A stretch of 59,462 nucleotides of DNA from an uncultured Clostridia bacterium (GTDB lineage: Bacteria > Bacillota > Clostridia > UBA1381). The notes under the pieces were generated by a model. The model made no database searches, was not told where the DNA came from, and saw only the letters and a program-made list of their open reading frames with translations. Position 1 is the first letter of the stretch. Each line of letters starts with the position of its first letter. Positions 1 to 8,515 of the stretch are shown piece by piece. Both the position numbers and the translations under genes were made by a program. The stretch spans positions 1-59,462 of the forward strand of contig CAKSSN010000017.1 of NCBI GenBank assembly GCA_934489015.1, read 5' to 3'.

Positions 1-260
1 CGCCGTCGGGCAAGGCAAAAACAAGACGCTTGTTTTAGCTTCGGTCAGTCCAATCCGCATCCAAAATCAAAGCTGAGGAAATAAAGCTTTTGGCGCCGAT
101 TGAACAGACCTCACCGCACGGCGTACACACGTACGCCGTCGGGCAAGGCAAAAACAAGACGCTTGTTTTAGCTTCGGTCAGTCCAATCCGCATCCAAAAT
201 CAAAGCTGAGAAAGAGAGCTTTTGGCGCAGAATGAACAGACCTCGCCGCTTGGTGTATAC
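1..260. repeat. Tandem 133-bp intergenic repeat, at least two copies
   Basis: A unit beginning CGCCGTCGGGCAAGGC at position 1 begins again at 134. The two copies are nearly identical for about 77 bases and then drift. Each unit holds a perfect hairpin (AAAACAAG / CTTGTTTT, 3-base loop) and a second imperfect one (CCAAAA...TTTTGG). A 9-bp perfect stem (118-126 with 131-139) spans the junction. The first copy touches the window edge, so the array may continue to the left. No reading frame is evident in it. Confidence 0.8.
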
Positions 261-316
261 CGTTGGAAAGAGTGAGTGATTTTTATTTAAATAAATAAAA
301 CGGAGGAGGTGCGTAT

Positions 317-1357
317 ATGGATTTTTATATCATGTCAAAGGATATTATTACTGCAAGGTGGCAGGGCGGCGTATTTGAGGTTATTGACGAAAATTTGCTG
401 CCGCTTTATCTGAAAAATACCGGCAATGTTCAAAAATGGCTTGAAACGAGGGCGATTGACTCACACAGAGCAAATTCAAGGCTTCTTAAAAAAGCACTTC
501 GTTTGACGGAAAAGGATGATTTTGAAACTGTAATATCGGTAAATGCCGCAACAATTACAGACTGCTATTGGATAAAGCCTATAAATTCATCTCTGACATA
601 TGAAGAAGTCAGATTTGACGATGACTATTTTTCAAACCTTGCGCTTACCGGAAGCTATGACAGCTTTAATAAGGCGGCGGCTTCAAAACGCACCAAAACT
701 CCGGAGCTTACGAATACGGGAAGCTATGAAAAATGCTGGAAGCTTGTAAACGGGCAGTGGTGGATGTACAAAAGAGCAAATCATAATGAAATGTTTTCGG
801 AGCTTTTTGTATATGAGCTCGGCAGGCGGCTGGGATTTAACATGGCGGAATATGTACGCGGCAGAGGTGTTGTAAAAACAAAGGATTTTACCGATAATGC
901 AAGAGTTAATTTCGAAAGTGCGTATTCGTTTATGGGTGATAATGAGGACTATATTGACAATTTAAACGCATTAAAAAAGCTTTGTCCGAGTTGTATCGGC
1001 GATTATGTAAGAATGCTGTTTTTGGATACAGTCTGCGCAAATCCCGACAGGCACACCTTTAACTACGGTGTTTTAAGAGATACGGACAGCGGAAAAATAA
1101 CAGGACTTGCGCCGAACTTTGACAATAATATGGCGCTTATTTCAAGAGGGTATCCGAAAAATATTAAACGGAAAAACGATATTCTTGTAAAACTTTTTAA
1201 TGAGCTTGTTGATTTTGACAGCTCACTTGAAAAATATATACCGTCCCTTACGGGTGATATGGTAACAGACGTTATTAAGTCACTGAATATGCGCGCCAAA
1301 TCGAAAAATATAGAAGAGTTTATTATGAACGGGTATGAAAAAATAATAAACAGATAA
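317..1357 (+). CDS. HipA-like serine/threonine kinase domain protein
   Basis: The protein has 346 residues and resembles the C-terminal catalytic part of HipA-type kinases. A loop with a lysine (WMYKR, near residue 153) is followed by an acidic SELFVYEL helix. The catalytic motif is NPDRHTFN (near 244-251) and the metal-binding motif is APNFDNNMAL (near 265-274). HipA kinases phosphorylate a protein target and usually pair with an HTH repressor, HipB. No HipB-like gene is seen in the 316 bases upstream or before dnaE, so this may be a stand-alone member with a cellular rather than toxic role. A strong GGAGGAGGT site lies 6 bases before the ATG. Family assignment is by motif; the target is unknown. 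Confidence 0.7.
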   Translation: MDFYIMSKDIITARWQGGVFEVIDENLLPLYLKNTGNVQKWLETRAIDSHRANSRLLKKALRLTEKDDFETVISVNAATITDCYWIKPINSSLTYEEVRFDDDYFSNLALTGSYDSFNKAAASKRTKTPELTNTGSYEKCWKLVNGQWWMYKRANHNEMFSELFVYELGRRLGFNMAEYVRGRGVVKTKDFTDNARVNFESAYSFMGDNEDYIDNLNALKKLCPSCIGDYVRMLFLDTVCANPDRHTFNYGVLRDTDSGKITGLAPNFDNNMALISRGYPKNIKRKNDILVKLFNELVDFDSSLEKYIPSLTGDMVTDVIKSLNMRAKSKNIEEFIMNGYEKIINR

Positions 1358-1387
1358 AGACTTTTGAAGAGGAGCCCGAAAAAGCCC

Positions 1388-1430
1388 ATAGCACAGTTTT
1401 TTGCTTGGGCGGTATCAAGTTTTGTGCTAT
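1388..1430 (+). promoter_or_regulatory. Inverted repeat ahead of dnaE
   Basis: ATAGCACA at 1388-1395 and its exact complement TGTGCTAT at 1423-1430 flank 27 bases, just before the dnaE ribosome site. There is no T-run, so it is not an intrinsic terminator. It could be a leader structure or a binding site; the function is unknown. Confidence 0.3.
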
Positions 1431-1454
1431 TGCTGCATGGAAAGGAGCAGAAAA

Positions 1455-4400
1455 ATGACGGATTTTGTTCATCTTCATACGCATACGGAATACAGCTTAC
1501 TCGACGGCGCGTCGCGTATAGGCGAGCTTACAGAGCGTGTCGGCGAGCTTGGAATGAAATCCGTTGCAATAACGGATCACGGCGTTATGTTCGGCGCGGT
1601 GGAGTTTTACAAGGAAGCGAAAAAGAGGGGAATACACCCTATAATCGGCTGCGAGGTTTATATTGCCTCAGGTTCGAGATTTGACAAAACTCCTCAAAAC
1701 AAGGCAAACCACCTTGTTCTGCTTGCCGAAAACGAAACAGGATATAAAAACCTTATATATCTTGTTTCCTGCGGATATACGGAGGGCTTTTATTACAAGC
1801 CGAGAATAGATTTTGAGCTTTTAAAGGAGCATAAGGACGGACTTATTGCGCTTTCCGCCTGCCTTGCCGGCGAGGTGCCGCGAAAGCTTACGGGCGGAGA
1901 TTATGACGGTGCAAGGGCTATTGCGCAAAAATATGCCGACGTTTTCGGAAGGGACAATTATTTTATAGAGCTTCAGGATCACGGTATAGACGATCAGAAA
2001 AGAATAATTCCCCAGCTGATAAAAATAGCGCGCGAAGTCGGAGTGGGGCTTGTTGCGACAAACGATATACACTATGTTCGCCGTGAAGATGCGCGTTATC
2101 AGGACATACTCCTTTGCATACAGACGGACAGAACCGTGCGTGATACCGACAGAATGAAATTTGAAACGGATGAGTTTTATGTAAAGTCGCCCGATGAAAT
2201 GGCGGAGCTTTTTTCGTATATTCCCGAAGCGATAGAAAACACGGTTAAAATTGCCGAAAGGTGCAATTACGATTTTGACTTTTCACATCGTCATCTTCCC
2301 GAATTTGTCGCTCCGGACGGTAAAAATTCCTTTGAATATTTAAAGGAGCTTTGCACTGATGGGCTTTTAAAGAGGTATGGAAATGACGAGCATTCGGACA
2401 GACTTGCCTATGAGCTTTCCGTTATAGAAAGCATGGGATTTGTTGATTATTTTCTTATAGTATGGGATTTTATCCATTATGCCAAGCAAAACGGCGTAAC
2501 CGTCGGGCCCGGAAGAGGAAGCGCTGCCGGAAGCATAGTTTCCTACTGCCTTGAAATTACCGATATAGACCCGATTAAATACGGACTTATTTTTGAAAGA
2601 TTTTTAAATCCCGAAAGAGTAAGTATGCCGGATATTGATATAGATTTTGCACCGGAGAGCAGACAAAAGGTAATAGATTATGTTGTCAGCCGCTACGGCG
2701 AAAATCAGGTTTCGCAGATAATAACGTTCGGAACCATGAAAGCAAAGCTTGTTGTGCGCGACTGTGCGCGTGCGCTTGCAATTCCTCACGCGCAGGCGGA
2801 TTCGATTGCAAAGCTCATACCGAACGATTTTAACATAACTCTTGACGAGGCTCTCAAAAGCGATGATTTGAAAAATCTTTACAACAGCGATAAAACCGTT
2901 CATGAGCTGATAACGGTTGCAAGGGCGCTTGAGGGATTGCCGCGCCACACCTCAAAGCACGCGGCGGGAGTTGTTATAACGGGCGAGCCGATTGTAAACT
3001 ATATGCCGATATATAAGGGCAAGGATGACGCTGTTGTCACGCAGTTTACAAAGGACACGGTTGAGGAACTTGGGCTTCTTAAAATGGATTTTCTGGGGCT
3101 GAGAAACCTCACCGTTATAGAAAACACCGTAAAGCTTATAAAGAAAACACGCGGAATTGATATTGATATGAATAAAATCAATTACAATTCTCCGGAGGTT
3201 TTTGCGCTTATTTCTTCGGGAAATACGGACGGCGTTTTTCAGCTTGAAAGCGACGGCATGAAAGCTTTTATGCAGGAGCTGAAGCCCGATTCACTTGAAG
3301 ATATTATAGCCGGAATATCAATTTTCAGACCCGGCCCGATGAATCAGCGGCACAAATATATTCACAACAAAAGGCATCCTGAGGATATTACCTATAAGCA
3401 TCCGCTTTTAAAGGATATTTTAAGCGTAACCTACGGCTTTATGGTTTATCAGGAGCAGGTGCTTGAAATTGTAAAGCAGCTTGCCGGATATTCTCTCGGC
3501 AGTGCGGATTCGCTTCGGCGCGTTATAAGCAAGAAAAAAGCCGATAAAATGGAACAGCAGCGCAGAAACTTTATATACGGCGCAGAGGACGAAAACGGGA
3601 ATGTAATAATTGACGGCTGCATAAGACGCGGTATTGATGAAAAAACCGCCGCTTCGATTTTTGATGAAATGAGCGATTTTGCAAATTATGCTTTTAACAA
3701 GTCGCACGCGGCGGCATATGCGTTTGTTGCCTACAGAACGGCGTATCTTAAAACGTTTTATCCGTGCGAGTTTATGGCGTCGCTTATTTCGAGCGTTGAG
3801 GACCAGGATAAAATAAATAAATATATTTCAAACTGCACCGAAATGGGCATTGACAGACTCCCTCCCGATATAAACGAGAGCGAGGACAGCTTTATCGTAT
3901 CACACGGAGCAATAAGATATGGTCTGTCGGCAGTTAAAAACGTTGGGCGGCAGATGATAAAAAAGGTTGTTTCAGAGCGCGAGGAAGGCGGAGCGTTTAA
4001 GAGCTTTTCGGATTTTATCGAGCGAATGGCGGGCGAATATCTTAACAAAAGAGCGCTTGAAGCGCTTATAATGTGCGGCGCGTTTGACTCAATGGGCGTA
4101 AAGCGCAGTCAGCTTCTCGATGTCTACGAATCGGCGCTTGAGGGCGCGCAGTCCTCAAAAAGATTTAATATTGCAGGGCAGATGTCAATTTTTGATATGG
4201 GCGAAAATGAAGACTCTGCTGATATAGAATATCCCGATATTCCGGAGCTTGACAGGCGAACACTTTTGAAAATGGAGAAGGACGTTACGGGAATGTATTT
4301 TTCGGGGCATCCTATGGATGAATATACCGCGCGCGTGAAAAAAATTACTCCGTTTTCGGTGTATGACCTTGTCTCCGCATCGGAGCGCGACGAAAACGGT

Positions 4401-4922
4401 GAATATCATGCGGTGCATGGCAAGATAAATGACGGTGACGGCATAACGCTTTGCGGAGTTATTGCGGAGGTACGCGAAAAAACAACAAAGAGAGGCTCAA
4501 AAATGGCGTTTATAACGCTTGAGGACACAAGCGGAAGCGTGGACGCTATAATTTATCCGAAAATATATAATAATGTAAGAGGACTTCTCGGCTCTCAGGA
4601 GGCTGTTGCGGTGCGCGGAAGCGCAAGCGTGCGCACGGACGAGCGCGCAATGCTGATTTGCGACGATATACGCCTTATTGATACGCTTGACCTTTCGGAT
4701 GTGAAAAAAATCTATATCCGCGTTTCGTCAATGAACGCGGCTGTTGTACGCACTCTTAAAAATATTCCGGCAGCTTTTCGCGGAAATATTCCGGTATATA
4801 TATATGCCGCCGATGAGAAAAAATATTTATCCGCTCCGCCCGAATGCTGCTCCGACGGCAGCAGTGCGGCGCTTGAAGCACTGAAAAAAGCGTTCGGAGA
4901 GGACAATATTATTGCAAAATAG
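1455..4922 (+). CDS. dnaE: DNA polymerase III subunit alpha (DnaE type)
   Basis: This replicative polymerase alpha subunit has 1155 residues. The N-terminal PHP domain starts at once (FVHLHTHTEYSLLDGASRI). The polymerase active-site acidic motif PDIDIDFAPE lies near residue 392, and a C-terminal OB fold lies near residues 995-1065. The frame stays open upstream to 1401, but the ATG at 1455 has AAAGGAG 7 bases before it and gives the usual DnaE N-terminus, so I chose it. Firmicutes often carry PolC as well, in which case DnaE acts mainly in primer extension; whether PolC is present cannot be seen here. The gene is followed by mtrB and pfkA, an order I recall from other Clostridia. Confidence 0.96.
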   Translation: MTDFVHLHTHTEYSLLDGASRIGELTERVGELGMKSVAITDHGVMFGAVEFYKEAKKRGIHPIIGCEVYIASGSRFDKTPQNKANHLVLLAENETGYKNLIYLVSCGYTEGFYYKPRIDFELLKEHKDGLIALSACLAGEVPRKLTGGDYDGARAIAQKYADVFGRDNYFIELQDHGIDDQKRIIPQLIKIAREVGVGLVATNDIHYVRREDARYQDILLCIQTDRTVRDTDRMKFETDEFYVKSPDEMAELFSYIPEAIENTVKIAERCNYDFDFSHRHLPEFVAPDGKNSFEYLKELCTDGLLKRYGNDEHSDRLAYELSVIESMGFVDYFLIVWDFIHYAKQNGVTVGPGRGSAAGSIVSYCLEITDIDPIKYGLIFERFLNPERVSMPDIDIDFAPESRQKVIDYVVSRYGENQVSQIITFGTMKAKLVVRDCARALAIPHAQADSIAKLIPNDFNITLDEALKSDDLKNLYNSDKTVHELITVARALEGLPRHTSKHAAGVVITGEPIVNYMPIYKGKDDAVVTQFTKDTVEELGLLKMDFLGLRNLTVIENTVKLIKKTRGIDIDMNKINYNSPEVFALISSGNTDGVFQLESDGMKAFMQELKPDSLEDIIAGISIFRPGPMNQRHKYIHNKRHPEDITYKHPLLKDILSVTYGFMVYQEQVLEIVKQLAGYSLGSADSLRRVISKKKADKMEQQRRNFIYGAEDENGNVIIDGCIRRGIDEKTAASIFDEMSDFANYAFNKSHAAAYAFVAYRTAYLKTFYPCEFMASLISSVEDQDKINKYISNCTEMGIDRLPPDINESEDSFIVSHGAIRYGLSAVKNVGRQMIKKVVSEREEGGAFKSFSDFIERMAGEYLNKRALEALIMCGAFDSMGVKRSQLLDVYESALEGAQSSKRFNIAGQMSIFDMGENEDSADIEYPDIPELDRRTLLKMEKDVTGMYFSGHPMDEYTARVKKITPFSVYDLVSASERDENGEYHAVHGKINDGDGITLCGVIAEVREKTTKRGSKMAFITLEDTSGSVDAIIYPKIYNNVRGLLGSQEAVAVRGSASVRTDERAMLICDDIRLIDTLDLSDVKKIYIRVSSMNAAVVRTLKNIPAAFRGNIPVYIYAADEKKYLSAPPECCSDGSSAALEALKKAFGEDNIIAK

Positions 4923-4976
4923 TGAAAATAACCAAAATGAGCCTGTAAACCTGTTAAAATTTTTTATTATTTGCTA

Positions 4977-5005
4977 TTGATTTTTTTCGATAAATAGTAT
5001 AAAAT
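4977..5005 (+). promoter_or_regulatory. Probable sigma-A promoter of mtrB
   Basis: TTGATT (4977-4982), 17 bases, then TAAAAT (5000-5005), in the 134-base gap between dnaE and mtrB. The spacing and boxes fit a housekeeping promoter. Confidence 0.45.
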
Positions 5006-5056
5006 ATTAATTAAATCATAATCATGATTTATAATGGAGGAAAGTAGCGTATAATT

Positions 5057-5287
5057 ATGGAAGATTACAGTGAAATGAGCGATTATATCGTAATAAAGGC
5101 GCTTGAAGACGGCGTGACTATAATCGGTCTTACAAGAGGAAGGGACACAAGGTTTCATCATACCGAAAAGCTTGACTGCGGCGAGATTTATATAGCGCAG
5201 TTTACGGAAATGACCTCCGCAATGAAAATTCGCGGCAGGGCAAAGGTGTATACTAAGCACGGGGTTGTTGACTCTGAGGATAAGTAA
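5057..5287 (+). CDS. mtrB: trp RNA-binding attenuation protein (TRAP)
   Basis: The 76-residue product matches Bacillus subtilis MtrB along its length as I recall it (for example IVIKALEDGV, GLTRG, FHHTEKLD, IAQFTE and the KIRG segment). TRAP forms an 11-mer ring that binds tryptophan and then wraps RNA carrying repeated (G/U)AG triplets. The RNA-contacting residues Lys37, Lys56 and Arg58 of B. subtilis correspond to Lys38, Lys57 and Arg59 here. The tryptophan-pocket Thr and Gln positions are also kept, so it should be functional. No trp genes are nearby. The best Shine-Dalgarno (GGAGG, 5036-5040) lies 16 bases before the ATG, unusually far, so translation may be weak or structured. Confidence 0.92.
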   Translation: MEDYSEMSDYIVIKALEDGVTIIGLTRGRDTRFHHTEKLDCGEIYIAQFTEMTSAMKIRGRAKVYTKHGVVDSEDK

Positions 5288-5297
5288 GGAGAAAAAA

Positions 5298-5498
5298 ATG
5301 TGGGTAGTGATATATCTTGTCAAGGGCTATGAGTCTGTTAAAAGACTTACCGGTCTGCTTGACGAAAGCGGTATTCTTGTTATGACAAGGCAGAAAACCG
5401 ATGAGGAGGATAAAAGCTCGGCTTTTTATGAAATTCTTGTGCCGCAGACAGAGGTTGCGCAGGCGCAGGATATTATTATAGAAAATGAGGGAAAATAA
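5298..5498 (+). CDS. Small conserved protein, DUF2007-like
   Basis: This 66-residue protein begins MWVVIYLVKGYESVKRL and has an FYEILVPQTEV segment, like small clostridial proteins found beside pfkA. They are sometimes annotated as 'putative signal transducing protein' or, wrongly, as glutamate decarboxylase. The fold is probably a small alpha/beta ferredoxin-like domain. I chose the ATG at 5298, 11 bases after the mtrB stop, because an AGGAG site lies just upstream; the open frame to 5265 overlaps mtrB. It is probably cotranscribed with mtrB. No function is known. Confidence 0.7.
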   Translation: MWVVIYLVKGYESVKRLTGLLDESGILVMTRQKTDEEDKSSAFYEILVPQTEVAQAQDIIIENEGK

Positions 5499-5540
5499 AA
5501 TCATAAGCGTTTGTCGCCGGAAGCTTTTTATATAAATTTA

Positions 5541-5587
5541 TTGAGAGATTATTTGAAGAGAGATTATATCGGCAGTGGGGGCTGCCG
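5541..5587 (+). promoter_or_regulatory. pfkA upstream region: possible promoter, direct repeat and hairpin
   Basis: TTGAGA (5541-5546), 17 bases, then TTATAT (5564-5569) could be a promoter. A 10-base direct repeat GAGAGATTAT occurs at 5543-5552 and 5558-5567, over the promoter elements. It is followed by a perfect 6-bp hairpin CGGCAG / CTGCCG (5570-5587) with a TGGGGG loop. The arrangement suggests regulation of pfkA, but the regulator is unknown. Confidence 0.35.
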
Positions 5588-5623
5588 GACATTCAACAAA
5601 AAGATGAAAGGAAATGGTTATAA

Positions 5624-6598
5624 ATGGATAAACAAATTAAAACAATAGGCGTTTTAACAAGCGGCGGAGATGCACCGGGAATGAATGCGGCAATCCGCGC
5701 GGTTGTAAGAACAGGCTGTTTTCACGGTCTGCGCGTTATGGGCGTGAGAAGAGGCTACAACGGTCTTATAAACGGTGATTTGGTTGAAATGGAAGCAAGA
5801 GGTGTGTCGGGAATACTTCAAAGAGGCGGAACAATGCTCCAGACGGCGCGCTGCCTTGAATTTAAAGAGGCAGAGGGCGTTCAGAAGGCTTACGATATTG
5901 CAAAGGTTTTCGGTCTTGACGGACTTATTGTTATAGGCGGCGACGGTTCTTTCAGAGGAGCTAAGGATTTGTGCGAAATAGGACTTCCCACAATAGCTAT
6001 GCCGGGAACTATAGATAATGACATAAGCTGCAGTGAGTACACTGTAGGTTATGACACTTGCCTTAATACTGTAATTGACGCAGTTGACAAAATCCGCGAT
6101 ACAACCGCAAGCCATGACAGATGCTCGGTAGTTGAGGTTATGGGCAGAAATGCAGGATACATTGCAATCAATGCGGCAATTGCCTGCGGCGCTGATGTTG
6201 TTCTTGTTCCGGAATATGAGTGGAATTTTGATGACGACGTTCTCCGTCCCATTCTCGAAAGCAAGTCAAGAGGCAAGAAGCACAGCATTGTTATCGTTGC
6301 TGAGGGCATTGGCGGCGTTATTGATCTTGCAAAGGAAATAGAGCAGAAAACAGGTATAGAGTCAAGAGCTACAATTCTCGGTCATGTTCAGCGTGGCGGA
6401 AGTCCGTCCGTTCGTGACAGAGTTATTGCAAGCCAGATGGGCGCAAGAGCTGTTGAGCTTCTCCTTGAGGGCAAGAGCAACAGAATTATTTGTGTGCAGG
6501 ACGGAAAAATTGCCGATGTCGGAATTGAAGAAGGCTTGGCAATGACAAAGAAGCTTCCGAGAGAAATGCTTGATTTGGCAAGAAAGCTTGCTTTTTAA
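5624..6598 (+). CDS. pfkA: ATP-dependent 6-phosphofructokinase
   Basis: The enzyme phosphorylates fructose 6-phosphate to fructose 1,6-bisphosphate, the committed step of glycolysis, in the cytosol as a tetramer. At 324 residues it has the normal length of the bacterial ATP-dependent type. The nucleotide loop is TSGGDAPGMNAAIR (near residue 11). GGDGSFRGA lies near 104, and PGTIDNDI near 125-132 carries the catalytic aspartate. The substrate-binding MGRNAGYIA and HVQRGGSPS segments are present. A GAAAGGA site precedes the ATG by 11 bases, and a strong terminator follows the gene. It sits downstream of mtrB; the accDA genes that I recall between these genes in some Clostridia are absent. Confidence 0.97.
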   Translation: MDKQIKTIGVLTSGGDAPGMNAAIRAVVRTGCFHGLRVMGVRRGYNGLINGDLVEMEARGVSGILQRGGTMLQTARCLEFKEAEGVQKAYDIAKVFGLDGLIVIGGDGSFRGAKDLCEIGLPTIAMPGTIDNDISCSEYTVGYDTCLNTVIDAVDKIRDTTASHDRCSVVEVMGRNAGYIAINAAIACGADVVLVPEYEWNFDDDVLRPILESKSRGKKHSIVIVAEGIGGVIDLAKEIEQKTGIESRATILGHVQRGGSPSVRDRVIASQMGARAVELLLEGKSNRIICVQDGKIADVGIEEGLAMTKKLPREMLDLARKLAF

Positions 6599-6615
6599 TC
6601 AGAGCGCAAAAGCGC

Positions 6616-6648
6616 GGCAGGGCGGAAAAAAATCCGCCTTGCCTTTTT
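6616..6648 (+). terminator. Intrinsic terminator after pfkA
   Basis: An 11-bp stem (6616-6626 with 6633-6643, one G-T pair) and a 6-base A-rich loop are followed by TTTTT. It ends the dnaE/mtrB/pfkA block. Confidence 0.9.
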
Positions 6649-6723
6649 GACATTATCGGGCTGAATACATTTTTAAAAGTACATTTAACGAATATAATTT
6701 TCTGAAAGGGATTTGTAGCCGTT

Positions 6724-7659
6724 ATGAAAATAGCAATTCTTGATTGTTCAACGCTCGGAGATGATCTGAGTCTTGAAAATATAACAAGGCTCGGAGAAGC
6801 CGTTGTTTATGAAAAGACCGGGCAGTACGATATTGCAAAGAGAATATCGGACGCGGAGGTTGTTGTTTTAAACAAAATAAAGCTCGGAGAAAATGAGCTG
6901 AAAAATGCCGAAAAGCTTAAACTTATTTGCGTTACCGCAACGGGATATGACAATGTTGATACGGATTACTGCGCGAAAAACGGTATTGCCGTATGCAATG
7001 TAAAAGGATATTCCACAGACAGCGTTTGTCAGCTTACCGCTGCGATGGCTCTCAGCCTTGCATGCAGGCTCGGCGCATATGACAAATACTCAAAGAGCGG
7101 AGAATATACAAAGAGCGGCGTTCAGAACATGCTCTCTCCCGTATACTATGAGATGAGAGGCAAGGTGTGGGGGATAATAGGCTTCGGAGCAATAGGCAAG
7201 GCTGTCGGCGCCGTTGCGGAAAGTCTTGGGTGCAGCGTTATTTACACGAGCCGCACACATGGCGGAGCAGACCTTGACGAGCTTCTTAAAAAAAGCGACA
7301 TAATATCCATTCATGTTCCGCTGACAGATGAAACGCGCGGCATGATAGGAAAAAAAGAACTCGATATGTGCGAAAAAAAGCCGATACTAATAAATGTTTC
7401 GCGCGGGGCGGTATGTGATGAAGCGGCGCTTGCGGACGCTGTTTTGGATGGCAGACTTTCCGGCTTGGGCGTTGACGTTTATTCAAAGGAGCCGTTCGGC
7501 GAGGACAGCCCTTATAATAAATTGAAAAATTGTGATAATGCCGTTCTTACTCCGCATATGGCGTGGGGCGCTTACGAGGCAAGGGTAAGATGTGTAAATG
7601 AGGTCGCGGAAAATATAAAGTCGTTTTTCGGCGGCGGCAGAAAAGGCAGAGTTTGCTGA
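6724..7659 (+). CDS. D-isomer-specific 2-hydroxyacid dehydrogenase
   Basis: The 311-residue NAD(P)-dependent enzyme interconverts a D-2-hydroxy acid and a 2-keto acid. The Rossmann motif GFGAIGKAVG lies near residue 153. The family signature around VSRGAVCDEAAL is followed by the GVDVYSKEPF segment. The catalytic histidine is probably in LTPHMAWG (near 284), where the usual glycine/serine context is partly altered. It most resembles glycerate/hydroxypyruvate-type members rather than LdhA, but the substrate cannot be fixed. The gene sits 38 bases before proB on the same strand and may be cotranscribed. The ribosome site (GAAAGGG) is 14 bases from the ATG, rather far. Confidence 0.88.
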   Translation: MKIAILDCSTLGDDLSLENITRLGEAVVYEKTGQYDIAKRISDAEVVVLNKIKLGENELKNAEKLKLICVTATGYDNVDTDYCAKNGIAVCNVKGYSTDSVCQLTAAMALSLACRLGAYDKYSKSGEYTKSGVQNMLSPVYYEMRGKVWGIIGFGAIGKAVGAVAESLGCSVIYTSRTHGGADLDELLKKSDIISIHVPLTDETRGMIGKKELDMCEKKPILINVSRGAVCDEAALADAVLDGRLSGLGVDVYSKEPFGEDSPYNKLKNCDNAVLTPHMAWGAYEARVRCVNEVAENIKSFFGGGRKGRVC

Positions 7660-7697
7660 TTTTATGCCGCTTTTGCGGCAAAGTGAGGGGATAGAAA

Positions 7698-8513
7698 GTG
7701 ATTAGTATATCTGAAGAAATAAAAAATGCGCAGAGGATTGTCGTAAAAGTCGGCACGTCTACGCTTACATATTCAAACGGAAAGCTAAATTTAAAGGTTA
7801 TGGACAGACTGGCTATGGTTTTGTCCGATCTTCATAACACGGGAAAGGAAATAATTCTTGTTTCGTCGGGCGCGCAGGGCGTTGCTGTCGGCAAGCTCGG
7901 ACTTAAGGAAAAGCCGTCCGAAACAAAATACAGACAGGCGATTGCTGCTGTCGGTCAGTGTGAACTGATGTACCTTTACGACAAATTCTTTTCGTCGTAT
8001 AACAACACTGTTGCGCAAATTCTTCTGACAAAAGAGGATATTGCAATTCCGCGCAGAAAAAGAAATACTCAAAATACATTTAATGCGCTTCTTGAAATGG
8101 GAATTATACCTATTGTAAATGAAAATGATACTATTGCCGTAGATGAAATAGAGGTCGGAGATAATGATACGTTATCCGCATATGTTGCGGATTTTGTTGA
8201 CGCCGATTTGCTTATTATTTTTTCGGATATAGACGGTCTTTATGACAGTGACCCTCACAGAAATGCAAATGCAAAGCTTCTTGATACGGTTTATGATATA
8301 TCCGAGGTAAGACATCTTGCCGGAGGAGTCGGCTCAAAGCGCGGCACGGGCGGCATGGTTACAAAGCTTGACGCGGCGCAGATTGCAACTGCGGCAGGAA
8401 TTAATATGTTTATAACAAACGGTGCGGCTCCCGACAGCCTTTATAAAATTTTATCGGGCGAGAGCGTTGGCACGCTTTTTGTTTCCAAGAATTTTTCGGC
8501 GGAGGATAAATAA
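7698..8513 (+). CDS. proB: Glutamate 5-kinase, short form without PUA domain
   Basis: ProB phosphorylates glutamate with ATP, the first step of proline synthesis, and is normally inhibited by proline. The 271-residue protein has only the amino-acid-kinase domain: VVKVGTSTLT near residue 13, SSGAQGVAVGKLGL near 54, VNENDTIAVDEIEVGDND near 144, and GTGGMVTKLDAA near 216. The C-terminal PUA domain of the roughly 370-residue E. coli enzyme is missing, as in several Clostridia. The start is GTG at 7698, with GAGGGG 7 bases before it. It is followed after 2 bases by proA. Confidence 0.95.
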   Translation: MISISEEIKNAQRIVVKVGTSTLTYSNGKLNLKVMDRLAMVLSDLHNTGKEIILVSSGAQGVAVGKLGLKEKPSETKYRQAIAAVGQCELMYLYDKFFSSYNNTVAQILLTKEDIAIPRRKRNTQNTFNALLEMGIIPIVNENDTIAVDEIEVGDNDTLSAYVADFVDADLLIIFSDIDGLYDSDPHRNANAKLLDTVYDISEVRHLAGGVGSKRGTGGMVTKLDAAQIATAAGINMFITNGAAPDSLYKILSGESVGTLFVSKNFSAEDK

Positions 8514-8515
8514 TT

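Noticed and set aside
1..260. CRISPR array at the left edge
   Set aside because: The repeat unit is 133 bp with no short repeat/unique-spacer alternation, and no cas gene is visible.
1364..1684. 106-codon ORF overlapping the dnaE start
   Set aside because: It lies in another frame over the conserved PHP domain, is arginine-rich and has no ribosome site; it is a shadow of dnaE.
5036..5080. TRAP autoregulatory site at the mtrB start (several GAG/TAG triplets)
   Set aside because: Only a few triplets with irregular spacing are present; a true TRAP site needs about nine to eleven at 2-3 base spacing.
7663..7678. GCCGC...GCGGC hairpin before proB as a terminator
   Set aside because: No T-run follows and the proB ribosome site comes directly after, so it is at most a small attenuating structure.
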